Assembly (NCBI GenBank): GCA_002179805.1
Contig: NAVB01000005.1
Location: forward strand, 30,392-94,391
DNA: 64,000 nucleotides
DNA from: Acanthamoeba lenticulata
Lineage: Eukaryota; Discosea; Longamoebia; Acanthamoebidae
Direction: 5' to 3'
Shown: positions 1-10,848 of the stretch, piece by piece
How positions within the stretch are numbered: position 1 is the first letter of the stretch
Layout: each line of letters begins with the position of its first letter
Notes under the pieces: model-generated
Databases searched by the model: none
What the model was told of the DNA's origin: nothing
Seen by the model: only the letters and a program-made list of their open reading frames with translations
Made by a program: the position numbers and the translations under genes

Positions 1-1248
1 TTGTACTGCTGCTGCTGCTGCTGCTTGTGCTGGTGGCGGTGCTGGTGGGCATGCTGTTGAAGTTGCTTGGGTTGTTGTTGTTGTTGTTGGGGGCCAGCGA
101 CGGCGCCGGCGTCAAGGGAATGCGGGCCACCTCGGCCGCGCGGGCGACGTGCAGGAAGTCGCAGCTCTCGTTTATGTTCTCCAGGAAGTGCACCTGGTTG
201 TCGATCATCTTCTTGACGATGGGGTCGATGTGGTAGGCCCGGTTGAGGTCCAGGTCCATGAGCTCCATCTTGAGGTTCTCGTTCTTCTCCACGAGTTCGG
301 CCTTGATCGAATCGCGCGTGGTCACCTCCTACAACAGTGACATGTTGTCCATATGAGCGTCGCGCGTCTTGCCTTCCGGAAATTCACTCACGGCCCCGCG
401 ACGCACCTGATCGTACTTGGCGAGGCGCTCCAGCTTCCGGTCCTTACTCGACTCGTACTTGCGCCGCCGTTTCTCCACGCGCACGCATGCCTTGTACAAG
501 AGGCCGATCAAGTCTTCTCGTGCGACTGCCTTGGACTGCGCCGGGGAAGGAGAGACGCGCGTTCAGTGCTTTGGGGGAAAGGAAGGCCACAAACACGGGC
601 TGGCCTGATGGCTGGGGGCGAAGGAGAGTACTCGCATGCCGATCAACCGCCCTCGATGCTGGAGGAGGCTCTCGTTGGCCTGCTGCGTGCCCTCCTGCGC
701 TCGTTTGACACACAAGCCAGTGGTGAGAAGTTGAGCCGATACTGGGACGGGAGAAATGCGTACACTAAAGTCTTGGGCGGCCATCTTGAGCTTGAGCTGG
801 GTGAGCAGGAACTTGGCGGCCACCTCCCGCCCGTTGTAGTCGCCGTAGAAGGCCTCCACGCTCTCGCCCAGCTCCGTCGCCGATGTGGCCATGCCTGGTA
901 CCGGCCCCGCGTGAGCGCTCCAAGGAAGGCCTCGGCACGACAGCGGCGGCGACGCACCGATGAGGCTTTGGTAAAAGGTGCCCAAAGAGCTGAGGATCTG
1001 GTCGACCTGTTTGATCTGGTGCTCCACCTGTTCGCGATACGTCTCGAACTCGGGGTCATTGAGGCCCAGCTCGTCGCCCTTGAACTGTTGGAACTGGCCA
1101 GAGGCAAGCTCCCGGGTCAGCGCTTTCTTTGGTCCGCGAGGAGTTCGCCCCAAACACGACAAGCCTGCGGTGGGGGAGTGTTGTTGCTGGCACGCACCTT
1201 GGAGAGCGCGGCAATGTGCTTGGTCACTCCAAACTTGAGCCGATCCAT
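1..1248 (-). CDS. BAR-like coiled-coil protein, C-terminus cut by window edge
   Basis: The start is the ATG at 1248 (MDRLKFGVTKHIAAL), followed by at least four exons. The exons encode long charged helices: LNDPEFETYREQVEHQIKQ near 1000-1100, MATSATELGESVEAFYGDY near 850-890, KRRRKYESSKDRKLERLAKY near 420-480, and a helix ending NQVHFLENINESCDFLH near 180-220. Helices of this length and charge, with a basic RRRKYE segment, resemble the BAR/AH dimerisation domain that senses or makes curved membrane; this is inference from pattern, with no single diagnostic motif. After the helices comes an Asn/Ser/Thr-rich tail whose poly-Ser is encoded by a (CTG)6 tract read on the minus strand at 6-23. The gene runs off the left edge, so any C-terminal SH3 or other domain is not visible. 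Confidence 0.55.
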
Positions 1249-1463
1249 ATCTCTCTCTGTCTCTCTTTTGATGCTTCTTCTTCACGACCGGAGCCCACCA
1301 CCAACTCTGGTGTGAAGAAGAAAGGGAAGCGATCACCCGAACCGTTTTCTGCGTTACACGTCAGGAAAGAAAAAAAAGAAAAAAAGAAATACAGATTTAT
1401 TTCTTGGCAATTCTCTTTGATATTAAAAAAATATAAATATGTACAGGAAGAAAAGAGCCTCAA

Positions 1464-2605
1464 TCAGTTGCGACGAGAGCCCACCTGTCGTGCATGACGC
1501 GACGCAGCGCGTGAGGTGAGATTGTAACGTTCATGCATGAAAAGCGAGAAAGAAGCCCGAACCGTGTAGTACTCTCCGACGAAGAGCGTCTTTCGGTTAT
1601 CGCACAGGTAGGTCAGGAATCGCTCCATCTTCTGGCGGATGAGGACACGAGCTTCGTCCTCCATGTCCACCTTCTCCAGCAGATCAGGAAACTTGACTGA
1701 TTGGGTTAGAAAGCGCGCATAGAGTGAGTAGGGCGAATCTGGAGGTCGTATGATTGAGAGTGGTGTGTGTGGTACCGAACAAGCGGAGCAGATGCTCGGC
1801 GCCGTAGATATCGGCCATGATGGCGTTCCGGCTCTTGCGCCTGAGCTCGTTGTACTGTGCTCTGCAAAAGAGAGGACAGGTTAATTTGGGAACACGACAA
1901 CGTCTGGTGAAGAAGATAAGTGTCTACCGTTCCGGGCCGTAGAGCAAGACACAACCCACGGACTTGTTGAAGTAGCATCGGATCCCTTCCACGACTTCGT
2001 CCCATGCGTGGCTGTGTCACAGAAACAAGAGATTGAAAACAAACATGTCAGCTTCCATGAGCCCACGTGAAGCGCGTCCATGCAGCCATGGCTCTCTGGT
2101 AGGAAGCAATTTGTTCTCGGGAGATGGATCGTCTGTATGCGTTTGCTGACCAGCCACGGCTTGGGCGCGGCCTTCAAGAGCAGTCTCCCTTCTTCAGCCA
2201 GTGGAACAGCCCCTTTGGCTCCACTGATGCGCGCTGCTGCCCGCGCTAATGGAAGAGAAAAGTGTGCACCTTTTTCCCTTGGCGTCGACCACTGGTGGCA
2301 GGGTAAGCAGATAATCGTCGAGAATCTTGTTCACATTAGGCTCACAGGGCAAGCGAAGCAGCTGCAAAGCAAGTTTGAGTTTGATGCAGGAAATGGGGAA
2401 AATCTGAAGTGTGCACCTGCTTTTCTTGCTCGATCAGTTCCTGCTCTTTGTAAATTAGGCGCATCAGGGGTCGTGGAATGGTCAGCGAGAAGGTCGAACT
2501 GCCTTCAAGGCCAGAAGTGAGCGTAGGGGACTCCTTTACAGCGCGAGGTCCCTTACTGGGTTGCACAGGCGTGCTGAGTTTGCGTTTGGTTCCTCTTGCG
2601 CTCAT
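1464..2605 (-). CDS. MRG-domain protein (MORF4L1/Eaf3 family)
   Basis: The protein starts MSARGTKRKLSTPVQPSK and continues into an MRG domain: IPRPLMRLIYKEQELIEQEK, then LLRLPCEPNVNKILDDYLL, then GIRCYFNKSVGCVLLYGPER, YGAEHLLRLF and a final exon with DEARVLIRQKMERFLTYL and LFVGEYY. These match the order of the MRG fold of MRG15/Eaf3, which binds partner peptides in NuA4 acetyltransferase and Rpd3S/Sin3 deacetylase complexes. About five exons are needed. No chromodomain is seen before the MRG domain; the N-terminus is a short basic Ser/Pro tail, so this resembles MRGX-type proteins more than full MRG15. The next gene starts 123 bp away on the other strand, so the two probably share a promoter region. 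Confidence 0.8.
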
Positions 2606-2728
2606 GTTGCGATCTTCTTCTGTGCTGAGGAAAAGAATCAGGAAATAAAAAGGGCGGGAAAGGGCACGCCGGCAAAGTCAACGTAGCGCGAGCACAACAA
2701 TGAGCAGCCTTTGTTGCCGCCCTGTGCG

Positions 2729-3743
2729 ATGGAGCGATGTCAAGGATGCCATTGCTGTGCCCGCAACAAGGAACTTCACTCCGAGCTTGGTAAGGTTCTA
2801 ATAATCCGTCGAGAAATGACATGAATTAACATAAAACCTTTGCTCCTTCAGCACGCCTGGCAACACGTGGCCAAGTTCAACACTTGCAGCTGCTATTGAA
2901 GCAGTACATAGATGTTGATTTGGACACACCCGAAGAACCCGATCCTGCGGTGCGTGCAACACCACCGGAGATGATCTCCTTCTCCCACTCATTCGTGCTC
3001 CACTCAAGAACCCTGGAGACGACCAAGAGAGTTTGTCTCCAGGTGATGCTACTCTCGATGAGTATGAGCTGTGTGATGCAGACACTTACTGTGACTACTC
3101 TATTTCTTGGGTACGTACCCGGCCAACACATCACCAGTGATATCGCGACGTTTTGCTCAGGACCCACGACAGACTCGGCCTGCGCTGGAGGAAGCTGACC
3201 AAGCGAAGAAAAGGAAACGGAGCAGCGAAGATAATGACCATCGCTGGGCGGACAAACGAGCTCGCGGGCGAGTATTCAAAGGTATCACGTCCTGCTACTT
3301 GCCGTGCTTTCGCATCTCAATCGACCATTGCAACAAGCAGAAACGGACTGTGGGGCCTGCTTGTTAGAGATTGGAGACCAAGACCAAGTATTTAAATTGC
3401 ATTGCTCTCATGAGTTTCATTTGACCTGCGTTGCCAACTGTATTCGTACGCTCGTCTGTTCTTGGCTCGATCTACCTATGTTGTGGTCATGTCCTCACGC
3501 GTAGTCCGTTTACGTCACAGAGTATCGAGCCATTGCCAACAAGTGCCCTCGCTGCCGAGCACCGTTCACATCCCAAGAGATCGCGCAGGTGCAGGCTCGG
3601 GCCAAGGTCAGGCGCCTATCTCAAGATTGATTCTTCGCGTGAACTCATCTAGCTCTATGTTACAGACCATACAAGCCGAAGCGCGCAGAAACAAACGGGC
3701 TTGCTCAGCTGCGTACTCGACAAGGCGCGATGTGGAGCGATAA
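2729..3743 (+). CDS. RING-H2 finger protein, probable E3 ubiquitin ligase
   Basis: The RING finger is split by one intron: TDCGACLLEIGD, LHCSHEFHLTCVANCI (near 3350-3450), then YRAIANKCPRCRAPF (near 3525-3570). The ligands are Cys-x2-Cys, Cys-Ser-His, His-x2-Cys and Cys-x2-Cys, a C3H2C3 RING-H2. Before it lie an acidic exon (GDATLDEYELCDADTYCDYS) and a basic KKRKRSS exon that could be a nuclear localisation signal. After it a short helix ends RRDVER and the stop at 3741-3743. The start at 2729 (MERCQGCHCCARNK) is preferred because the ATG at 2700 meets an early stop after splicing. The first two splice sites are uncertain: exon 2 may begin near 2852 or near 2971. The role as a ligase is inferred from the RING alone. 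Confidence 0.65.
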
Positions 3744-3958
3744 TGATCAGCATCAGCAACACACGAAGAAATACAATGAGAAAACCAATTGAGGGGCACA
3801 GCCGGGAAAGGAAACGAGTTTCCTTTTCTCGGCGTCGACGTAAACATTCTCTTCACCGCGCAGCCGCGGTGTGGCTTTCTGTAGCGAACGTCGGCCGTTT
3901 AGCCAGATACGGAAGATAGGGGGCACGAGAAGGCCCCAACAAGGCAAGTGGTGTTGAG

Positions 3959-6900
3959 ATGAAGAGGGCAAGCGAAGAAGGTGAGGGGAAGGAGGCCTTG
4001 GCCTCGCCAAAGCCGCTGAAGAAAAAAGAGCTCACCAGGAGCGAGGGCGAGCTGACGCGGTCTGCGTCATCTTCGACAGTCGCGGCATATGAAGAACCCT
4101 CCACCGGCGGCAACGGGACAGACAGTGAGCCAAAGAAGAAAAAGAAAAAGAAAAAGAAGGACAACCCGCGTCTGCTGGAATTGAGCAAATCGTCAACAAC
4201 GCTGGGGCGAAATGTGGGCTCCTACTCGTCATCCTCCTCATCGATTATTAGGGCAGGCGACTCCAGCCCCAGCACACCAAAGAAGCCAAAAAAGAAAGAG
4301 CAGTCTCGCCCAATCGTCCGTGTCTGCTCGGAGACAACGCTCAATCCAGCCAAGAGCGCCATAGAGAGGATGCGTACCTATGAGAGCAACCTTTTTCAAT
4401 CGTCAGACTCTGTGCTCGAGCCTCCAACTGTCAAGTCTCCATCCTCGTCCTCCTCTCGTTCACCGACCGCGCCCGCTAAAGAGTCTGTAAGCGTCTCTGA
4501 AGCTACCCTAGACGAAGAAGAGGCGCTCAACCTAAGCCGCCTTGCAAGTTGTGAGCTCGCTTCGCTGCCCGAGTCGGGCGAGTCTTCGCGCCACGCCAGC
4601 CGCGATGACAACGACAAGCCTTTGCCCGACGAGGTACACCGGCTCGTGCACTTGCAGCACGTGAGAGCAGCGCGTGTCTAACTGATCTTGCTGAACGATG
4701 AATAGGCCTTGGCTGTGGTTCAGCGATGCATGGCAGTGCTGTTGGGTGTCGATCAGTTGTCCATGAGCATCCCTGGTGCGTTCAATACTCTGCTTGAGCT
4801 CGGGCTCGAATACGAGACCATCGGCAAGGCGCCCACTTTTCCTCGTGTGCAATTCATGGCTTGGTACCTGCGCCTATACACATCTCTCCCCCTTGGCTTA
4901 TATTCATTGTCTTACTTCATGACACGTCGCAGCATGCGACAATACATGCTGTACTCTACGCGCAACATCCGATCCACGGCGTTGTACTGCATGCATCTTT
5001 TTGTGCGGGATGTGCTGCTCTTTCAAGACCTGCTAGACAGCTGCCTCCACTACTTGATCGCTCAGTTCGTCTTCCTTCTTACGCGCGGCTGCGTAGCTAT
5101 GCCTCTCATTGCTTGTTGTCGCTAGGTCTCTGGAGCGGGACTCGGGCGGCTCGCTGGAGAGAATGCAAGCGCTCAAGCTGATTCGAACCCTCAACTCTAT
5201 CAGCCCCACACTCATGCCTCGCTGTTTAGTTCAGGTTCGCTTAACTCGCTTCCCTTTCATTTACACTTGAAGAGTCCTAATAGTTTCGGCTCCGCTCAGT
5301 CGCTAGTTGCGGTGGCACGGGAGGAAGGCCCCAAGGGAGATATCCTCTGTTCAGCCTGCCTGCTGGCACTCGCAGAGATTGGTTCGGCGCGCCACCATGA
5401 TTCGATTTGAAGGTGGGAAGGGTGTTGACAAACGCTCTTGTGTGCTCCTCGCTAGCGATCGGCAATCCTGCAATCGTAGCACTGTGTAATGGGATCCCAC
5501 TACTGGTAGCAGCCACTGTGTCCCACCTCCACACGGTACCAATCGTGCTTCCTCTCGTCTGTGTCGCTATGGTTGTAGGCGCTTAATCGCCTCTATGGTA
5601 CTCTGCCAACTTCAGGACATCCGCGAACCGTTGGTGATGTGCATGCTCTACCTGCTGAACGAAGCCGACATACGGAAATACATCCGACCTCGAATCGACA
5701 TCCGCGTACGCGGCCCTTGTCCACGATTCTCAACCTTTTGTACATTTGGTCTGACCTCCAATACCGTGCAGCTTCTCTTCTCGCCCCTCACCGACACGTT
5801 TCACTTGCCTAGGGGAAGCTACCCGCTCGAGCAGATCACCATATGGGACTCATGCATCAAGGCCATCTGCCTCATGCTAAAGAGGTGCGCTTCATTTTTT
5901 CCTAGAGGGTCTTTGTCCACTTAGTGATGTGCCTCACCTCACGGCCTTCCCCATAGCTGGACGGGCATGATCTATTTGGCGTCGGATCAACAGGGTTTGA
6001 AGACTTTTGTCGACGCCCTCCGATTACCCCACCCCGAGCTTCATGTACGTCGTTGGTTGCGTCGAGGCATCACGGACCAGCACTAATGATAGTGTGCTCA
6101 CAGGAGCTCATCTTGGATGCACTGCACCTGCTCTTCCGCATTCCGCGAGCGACCATGACCCGAACGGGCGTCGGCTGGCGCGGCTCGCACTCAGAAAGGT
6201 AAGAAAGCACATGATGTGGCAACCTCGACACCGCTTGGCTAATGCTCTGTGGATGTCATCTTGCAGTCCCGAGCAGACCTCTGAGGAAGCACAGCGAGCC
6301 AATTTGATCGACAATTATCTGTCGGCGTTCTTGATGACCTTCATTAGCTGCGGCCTGCTCGAGGTGTTGGTCGAACTGGGAAAGACCCAGGACAGCAGCC
6401 CACGCAAGCTAGACGAAAAGGCGCTCACGCTGCTGGGCGAGATTCTCCATTTGTCGGATGTTCTCATGCCCGCTTCCCAGTGTGCCGCCATTCAGGTCCG
6501 TGGCTACTCTTAGTGCTTCCCTAGCATGACAGCAAGAGGCTTACCTCCTTTCCACGTTTCACCTTGCAGGCGCTGCCGACGCTGATCATCTCCGCCGTAT
6601 CGTTCAACCGCAAAAACGGCGTCTGGTGCGTGGCGTCAGAGATGGTCAACTCGCTCCACCAGTACTCCAATACCAGGTATGCAGCCCTCCACGCATGATC
6701 CACCTCTAGTACCATGAGGTTCTGGGGAAAGACTTAAACTGTTTCTCGTGCGCCAGGGTCGAGGAGGACTCGCTCGCTTCGCCAGATGCACCACAAGCAA
6801 CGCAAGGCTGGCGTCGGCTTCAGGTACGGCTTGAAGTCGATCAACCCGCCTCTACTCAAGTGCTGAGATCGAGCGCTCTCTTGTAAACTTGCAGCAAAAG

Positions 6901-9768
6901 GACCGACGGCTGGACCGTATCGACGCGATCAAGCGGAAAATGGACTGGGATATGGACACCCGTCAGCTCATGATCAAGTTGCAGAACACGGGTGTGCTGA
7001 CGACGAAAGAGTATACCAAGTGGGCGTGGGACACCATTTCCGAGGTTTTAGAAGGTCCACTCAGGTACAGAAGGCACACCATTGTCATCAGCTGCCCCGT
7101 CACGATCTTGTTCACTCAACGCAACGCGTGACTTTCAACGCGACAGGAACCCTGTACATACGGACTACACCAAGTCCAGGACCAATTTTTTCGAGCGGCT
7201 GCTCACCTTCTTCCGACCTTCCTCCTATCAATTCTCCACCTTGCCCTGGTCTCACGTACGTCTCACATCCTCGTTGCATCAACAAGGCCACCGCTGATGT
7301 TGTTGTGTGGAACCGCGGAGCAGGATAACTGCCAGAAGTACGTCCGAGTGGCTTGCCAGACGCTCGAAGTATTACTGAAGCTTGAGGCGGACAACATCGG
7401 CGCCAAATTTTTGAAGTCAGATCCGCTCTTTTCTGAGATCTCTGCCATCCTTCAGGCCGTCGCGGAGAAGGTCCTCCCCCCTTTTCTGGGTGTCGCTTGC
7501 CTTCCGGACAATTCTCACAAATAAGCTTCCAACAGACGGACGACCCTCTTGGGGCACTCCTGTTGACCGATCCACCATGCAGCAACATGTCTTGTGAATA
7601 TTTCTCGCTTATTGGCACCTTGTCTTCAACCCACGAGGGTACGCTGCTCTCTTGTTCCTTCGTGCTGATCCTTCTCGGCTGAGTCTTCTCGCTCTGTCCA
7701 TCAGGATTGGAATTCTTGAAAGGCACCAAAATCTTCAACTGGCTGAAGACGCTCTCGGAGCAACAAGGCCAGGACCCGCTCCGCAAGCGGGTGTTGATGT
7801 GCCTCGACTACAACATGCCCACGGGCCCCGCCCGGCCGTTACTTCGCGGCTGCCTCCGCTCGCGCTCGATGGTACCCCCTCTTCCGCCCGTTCATTCGAT
7901 ACATCAACACGCGGTGTGCTCATATGCAAGTGGCCCGTAGGTCGTGCGAGCGCTGGCTACAAAGCACATGCGAACGCTGTTGCGTGCTGGAGTGTCCAAC
8001 TTCAGCGTGTGGGCCATCGACTTCCTCGTCGAGCGGGTACGTCCACGAGTGCCGCTGTTTGTTGTACACTATACTGACGGCTTTGAATTGCGCGCCATGG
8101 GCGCATTCCAGTTGGCCGACGAGGATCGGCAGGTGAGCCACGAGGCCCTCAGTGTACTGGATGAGGCGAGCGACAACATTGAGTGCCTGGTATGCTCCCT
8201 TCCCTTCCCTTCCCTGTCCTTCTCACAGTTGCCATGGCACTGATCTCCGCCAACGTTTCGTCAACTAGAAATCGTTCATCGAGAAAAAGCCCAAGGGACT
8301 AAGGCGGATGGGTAAAGAGGGCAAGAACATGCTCATCAGGTTCCTGTCGATCGACGCAGGCTTCGACTACCTCGAGGAGATCAATTTTATCGAACCGGAG
8401 ATGGAACTCTGGCGAACATCGCTGGTACCACCCCAACTCTCTTCTAACCGACAGCAATTTATTGATTGCGACGTGCGCGCGGGCAAAATAGAACATCCAA
8501 TACGCGGTAGACATCGAGGCCAGCCTGGACGAGGCCTTCTCCGAGAACGTGTACATGAACGCCGGGTACGCGAACTTGGGACGCGACTTTGACCTCAACT
8601 TTTGGCTAACATCCACCCATCGCCGCAGAAAAAAGTCAGTGATTCCACCGCCGCACATGTATGGTGCTCTGGCCAAGACTGAGAAGGGATGCGCGTACGT
8701 GGCCCTCCCGTTTCCACACGAACTCATGGCCAGCCATGCTCACAATCTTTATACGTCCGTCTACCACAGGTTCTTGAAGAAGGGCAAGTACCTGGACGCA
8801 GTGTGGGCCATGCTCATCGACAACTCCGCCCCGCCTCTCGCCAGGAGGGCCGCTCTGTGGGCTGTGGTACGTGCCGGTTGATCTCATTCTCCCCTAGAGT
8901 CTTCTCCTCACTTTACGTTACGCGCAGGGCCACGTGGGCGAGTCAGAGACCGGACTGACCTTCCTGGAGCAGCACAACGCCATCGCCTACATCGCCAACC
9001 TCACCGTGACGGCCGACAATCTGGCCCTCCGCGGAACGTGCTTCTTCGTGCTGGGCTTGCTGTCCCGCACCGAGCGCGGCAAACAAATTTTGAGCACGCT
9101 GGGCTGGGAGACCCCGAGAACGAGGAAGACCAACACCATCTGCATGCCCAAGGACATCACTTCCTGCTTCATCCTCCCGGTGCGTCCCCCTCCTTTCCTT
9201 CTTCTCGTGTTTCATTCATTGTGTGGACTCACATGCTCGGCCTAGATGAAGGAGCAGGACTACCAGGGCTCGTGGGCAGCGCAGCCAAGCGTCAACCACA
9301 TGGTGTGCCGCTACAGGCTGAGTGACCAGCGGCATGCTATCATCGCGCAGATCTGCCTCCTGGCCAGCGGCCTCACCTACAAGAGCGCCATTCAGAACCT
9401 CAAGCGGTGGCGCACGAAGCACCCGGAGATGTTCCTGTCCCACTCGCTCGTGGCCAACATCTACCGCGCGCTGGAGACCTACGGCTTCGGCATCACTGCG
9501 AGACGTTTTATCTACAGCCTCATCGAGGGCGCCGCCAACAACGACGAGTTCTGGATGGCCGTGTACTCACCCTTCTTCTTGAACATGCACTTGAGATGTT
9601 CACCCTCTTCTCATCGCCTCCATGAAACAAACACAAACGAGCAGGCAGCGGTATCTGCGAGGCACCGCGGCCGCGCGCCCAGTCGTCGAAGTCGCGGCTA
9701 TGGCCGACTCGTCGATGGCCAGCAGCGAGGATTGCGCCGAGCCTCGCGTCTTCCCACCCTCACTGTAA
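3959..9768 (+). CDS. Rictor/Pianissimo homologue, TORC2 subunit
   Basis: A long gene of more than a dozen exons. A Ser/Lys-rich N-terminal exon (3959-4680) is followed by Rictor-type armadillo-like helices: SLERMQALKLIRTLN (about 5135-5230), LEQITIWDSCIKAICLMLK (about 5830-5880), YLSAFLMTFISCGLLEVLV (about 6315-6375) and LMIKLQNTGVLTTKEYTKW (about 6970-7020). The C-terminal part has the conserved Rictor block LARRAALWAVGHVGESETGL, then NLALRGTCFFVLGLLSRTE and GWETPRTRKTNTICMPKDI (8850-9180). This is the order of domains in Rictor, Dictyostelium Pianissimo and yeast Avo3/Tsc11, which scaffolds TORC2 and is needed for Akt-type kinase phosphorylation, chemotaxis and actin control. The final exon is read as RYLRGTAAARPVVEV to a stop at 9766-9768; another acceptor phase would extend it to 9860. 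Exon borders in 4850-5600 are approximate. Confidence 0.9.
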
Positions 9769-9795
9769 CGATCTCGCCCATCTGTCCCCCTGATC

Positions 9796-9841
9796 CAACA
9801 ACAAGACACAACACAACACAACCAACAACAACAACAAACAA
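9796..9841. repeat. ACA/AAC-rich simple repeat between convergent genes
   Basis: An imperfect AAC/ACA-rich tract lies in the short gap between the 3' ends of the Rictor gene and the minus-strand 2H-like gene. It is probably 3' UTR sequence. Confidence 0.7.
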
Positions 9842-9878
9842 GGAGTCTCTTCTTCTGTAGACAATCAAGAGTCTTGGC

Positions 9879-10748
9879 TCAGAGGCCGCGCACGGTGGTG
9901 TGGAGAGCCGAGGGCTCGAACCACACGTAGACGCCGGCGCCCAGGGCCGCGTCGACGCGCTCTCGGAATCGCACCAAGGCGGCGGGCATGGGCTGCGGCA
10001 GCTCAAACACCAGCGTGCTGCCCACCTGTGCGGGTTGCCAGAAGAAGCTCTTGTCAGCGTGGGGAGATGAAGAAGGGCTTTGATTGAGCGCGTACGCGAG
10101 GGCCGCGGTAGTGCGAGGCCCTGTTGCGGCCCGTTGCCACTCGGTCGATGTAGCGGTCAAGTAGCGCTTCATCAAACTCTGCCACCACGTTGCGCACCTT
10201 TTGCTCTTCTTCTTGTCTGGAGGTGGTGAGCACGGCATACCATGGCAATGATGACTATCTCATGTATTGGGAAGCATACCCGACCTCGGTGACGATGGGG
10301 CTGGTGTGGTCTAGGTTGATGGGGTGGACGGTGAGCCTCTTCTCGAGGGAAGTGCAGCAGTAGATCACCACGGCCAACTGCTCCACACGGAACGGTGTCT
10401 CGTCGGGGAGCAAGCCGTTACACTCGTCGCACACACGCTTGAGGACGCGCAGCTGGTCGAGAGTGAGCGGCGGTGCATCGTCAGCCAGCGCTCCAAGCGT
10501 GGTCTTGGGCCACTTGCTGCCTGGGTTCTCTGTGCCACAGCCTCCTCCATCAGCAACCATGCCAGCACCACTTGAAGAACCAACCAACCTGGTGGCAGTT
10601 CGGGGAAGTGCTGGCCAATGCGTTCTTTTAGGTCCGCCAAAGGGCGAGGAAAGCCACGGTAGGCCAGTGTCAGCACGCCGTCCCAGGCCACCATGAACGC
10701 CCACGGCCGCAGCTCCGTCCTTGGCGTGCTGCGCACCAGCTCGTCCAT
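9879..10748 (-). CDS. 2H phosphoesterase-like protein of unknown function
   Basis: The start at 10748 gives MDELVRSTPRTELRPWAFMV, followed by WDGVLTLAYRGFPRPLADLK, SKWPKTTLGAL, PFRVEQLAVVIYCCTSLEKR, ALLDRYIDRVATG and a last exon ending GVYVWFEPSALHTTVRGL before the stop at 9879-9881. The two short elements KTTLGAL and HTTVRGL sit where 2H (LigT-like) phosphoesterases have their paired His-x-Thr motifs, but the first histidine position is Lys. If this is a 2H fold it would be a half-site or inactive member. About four exons; the gene is divergent from the presequence protease with only 100 bp between start codons. I do not recognise a named orthologue, so the family assignment is tentative. 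Confidence 0.5.
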
Positions 10749-10848
10749 GCCAGATAAAAATAAGAAGAATTTGTTTTCTTTTTCTTTCTCCGTCTCGCCG
10801 CGAGAAACTCATTTTACTGGAAACGCGGCGGAGCGTCAGTTGCGGAAG

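Noticed and set aside
353..1315. 320-codon plus-strand ORF at the left end
   Set aside because: It is antisense to several exons of the BAR-like gene and reads through their introns.
5176..5192. GATTCGAACCC, a T-loop-like string
   Set aside because: It lies inside a Rictor exon coding LKLIRTLNS and has no acceptor or D-arm partner nearby, so it is not a tRNA.
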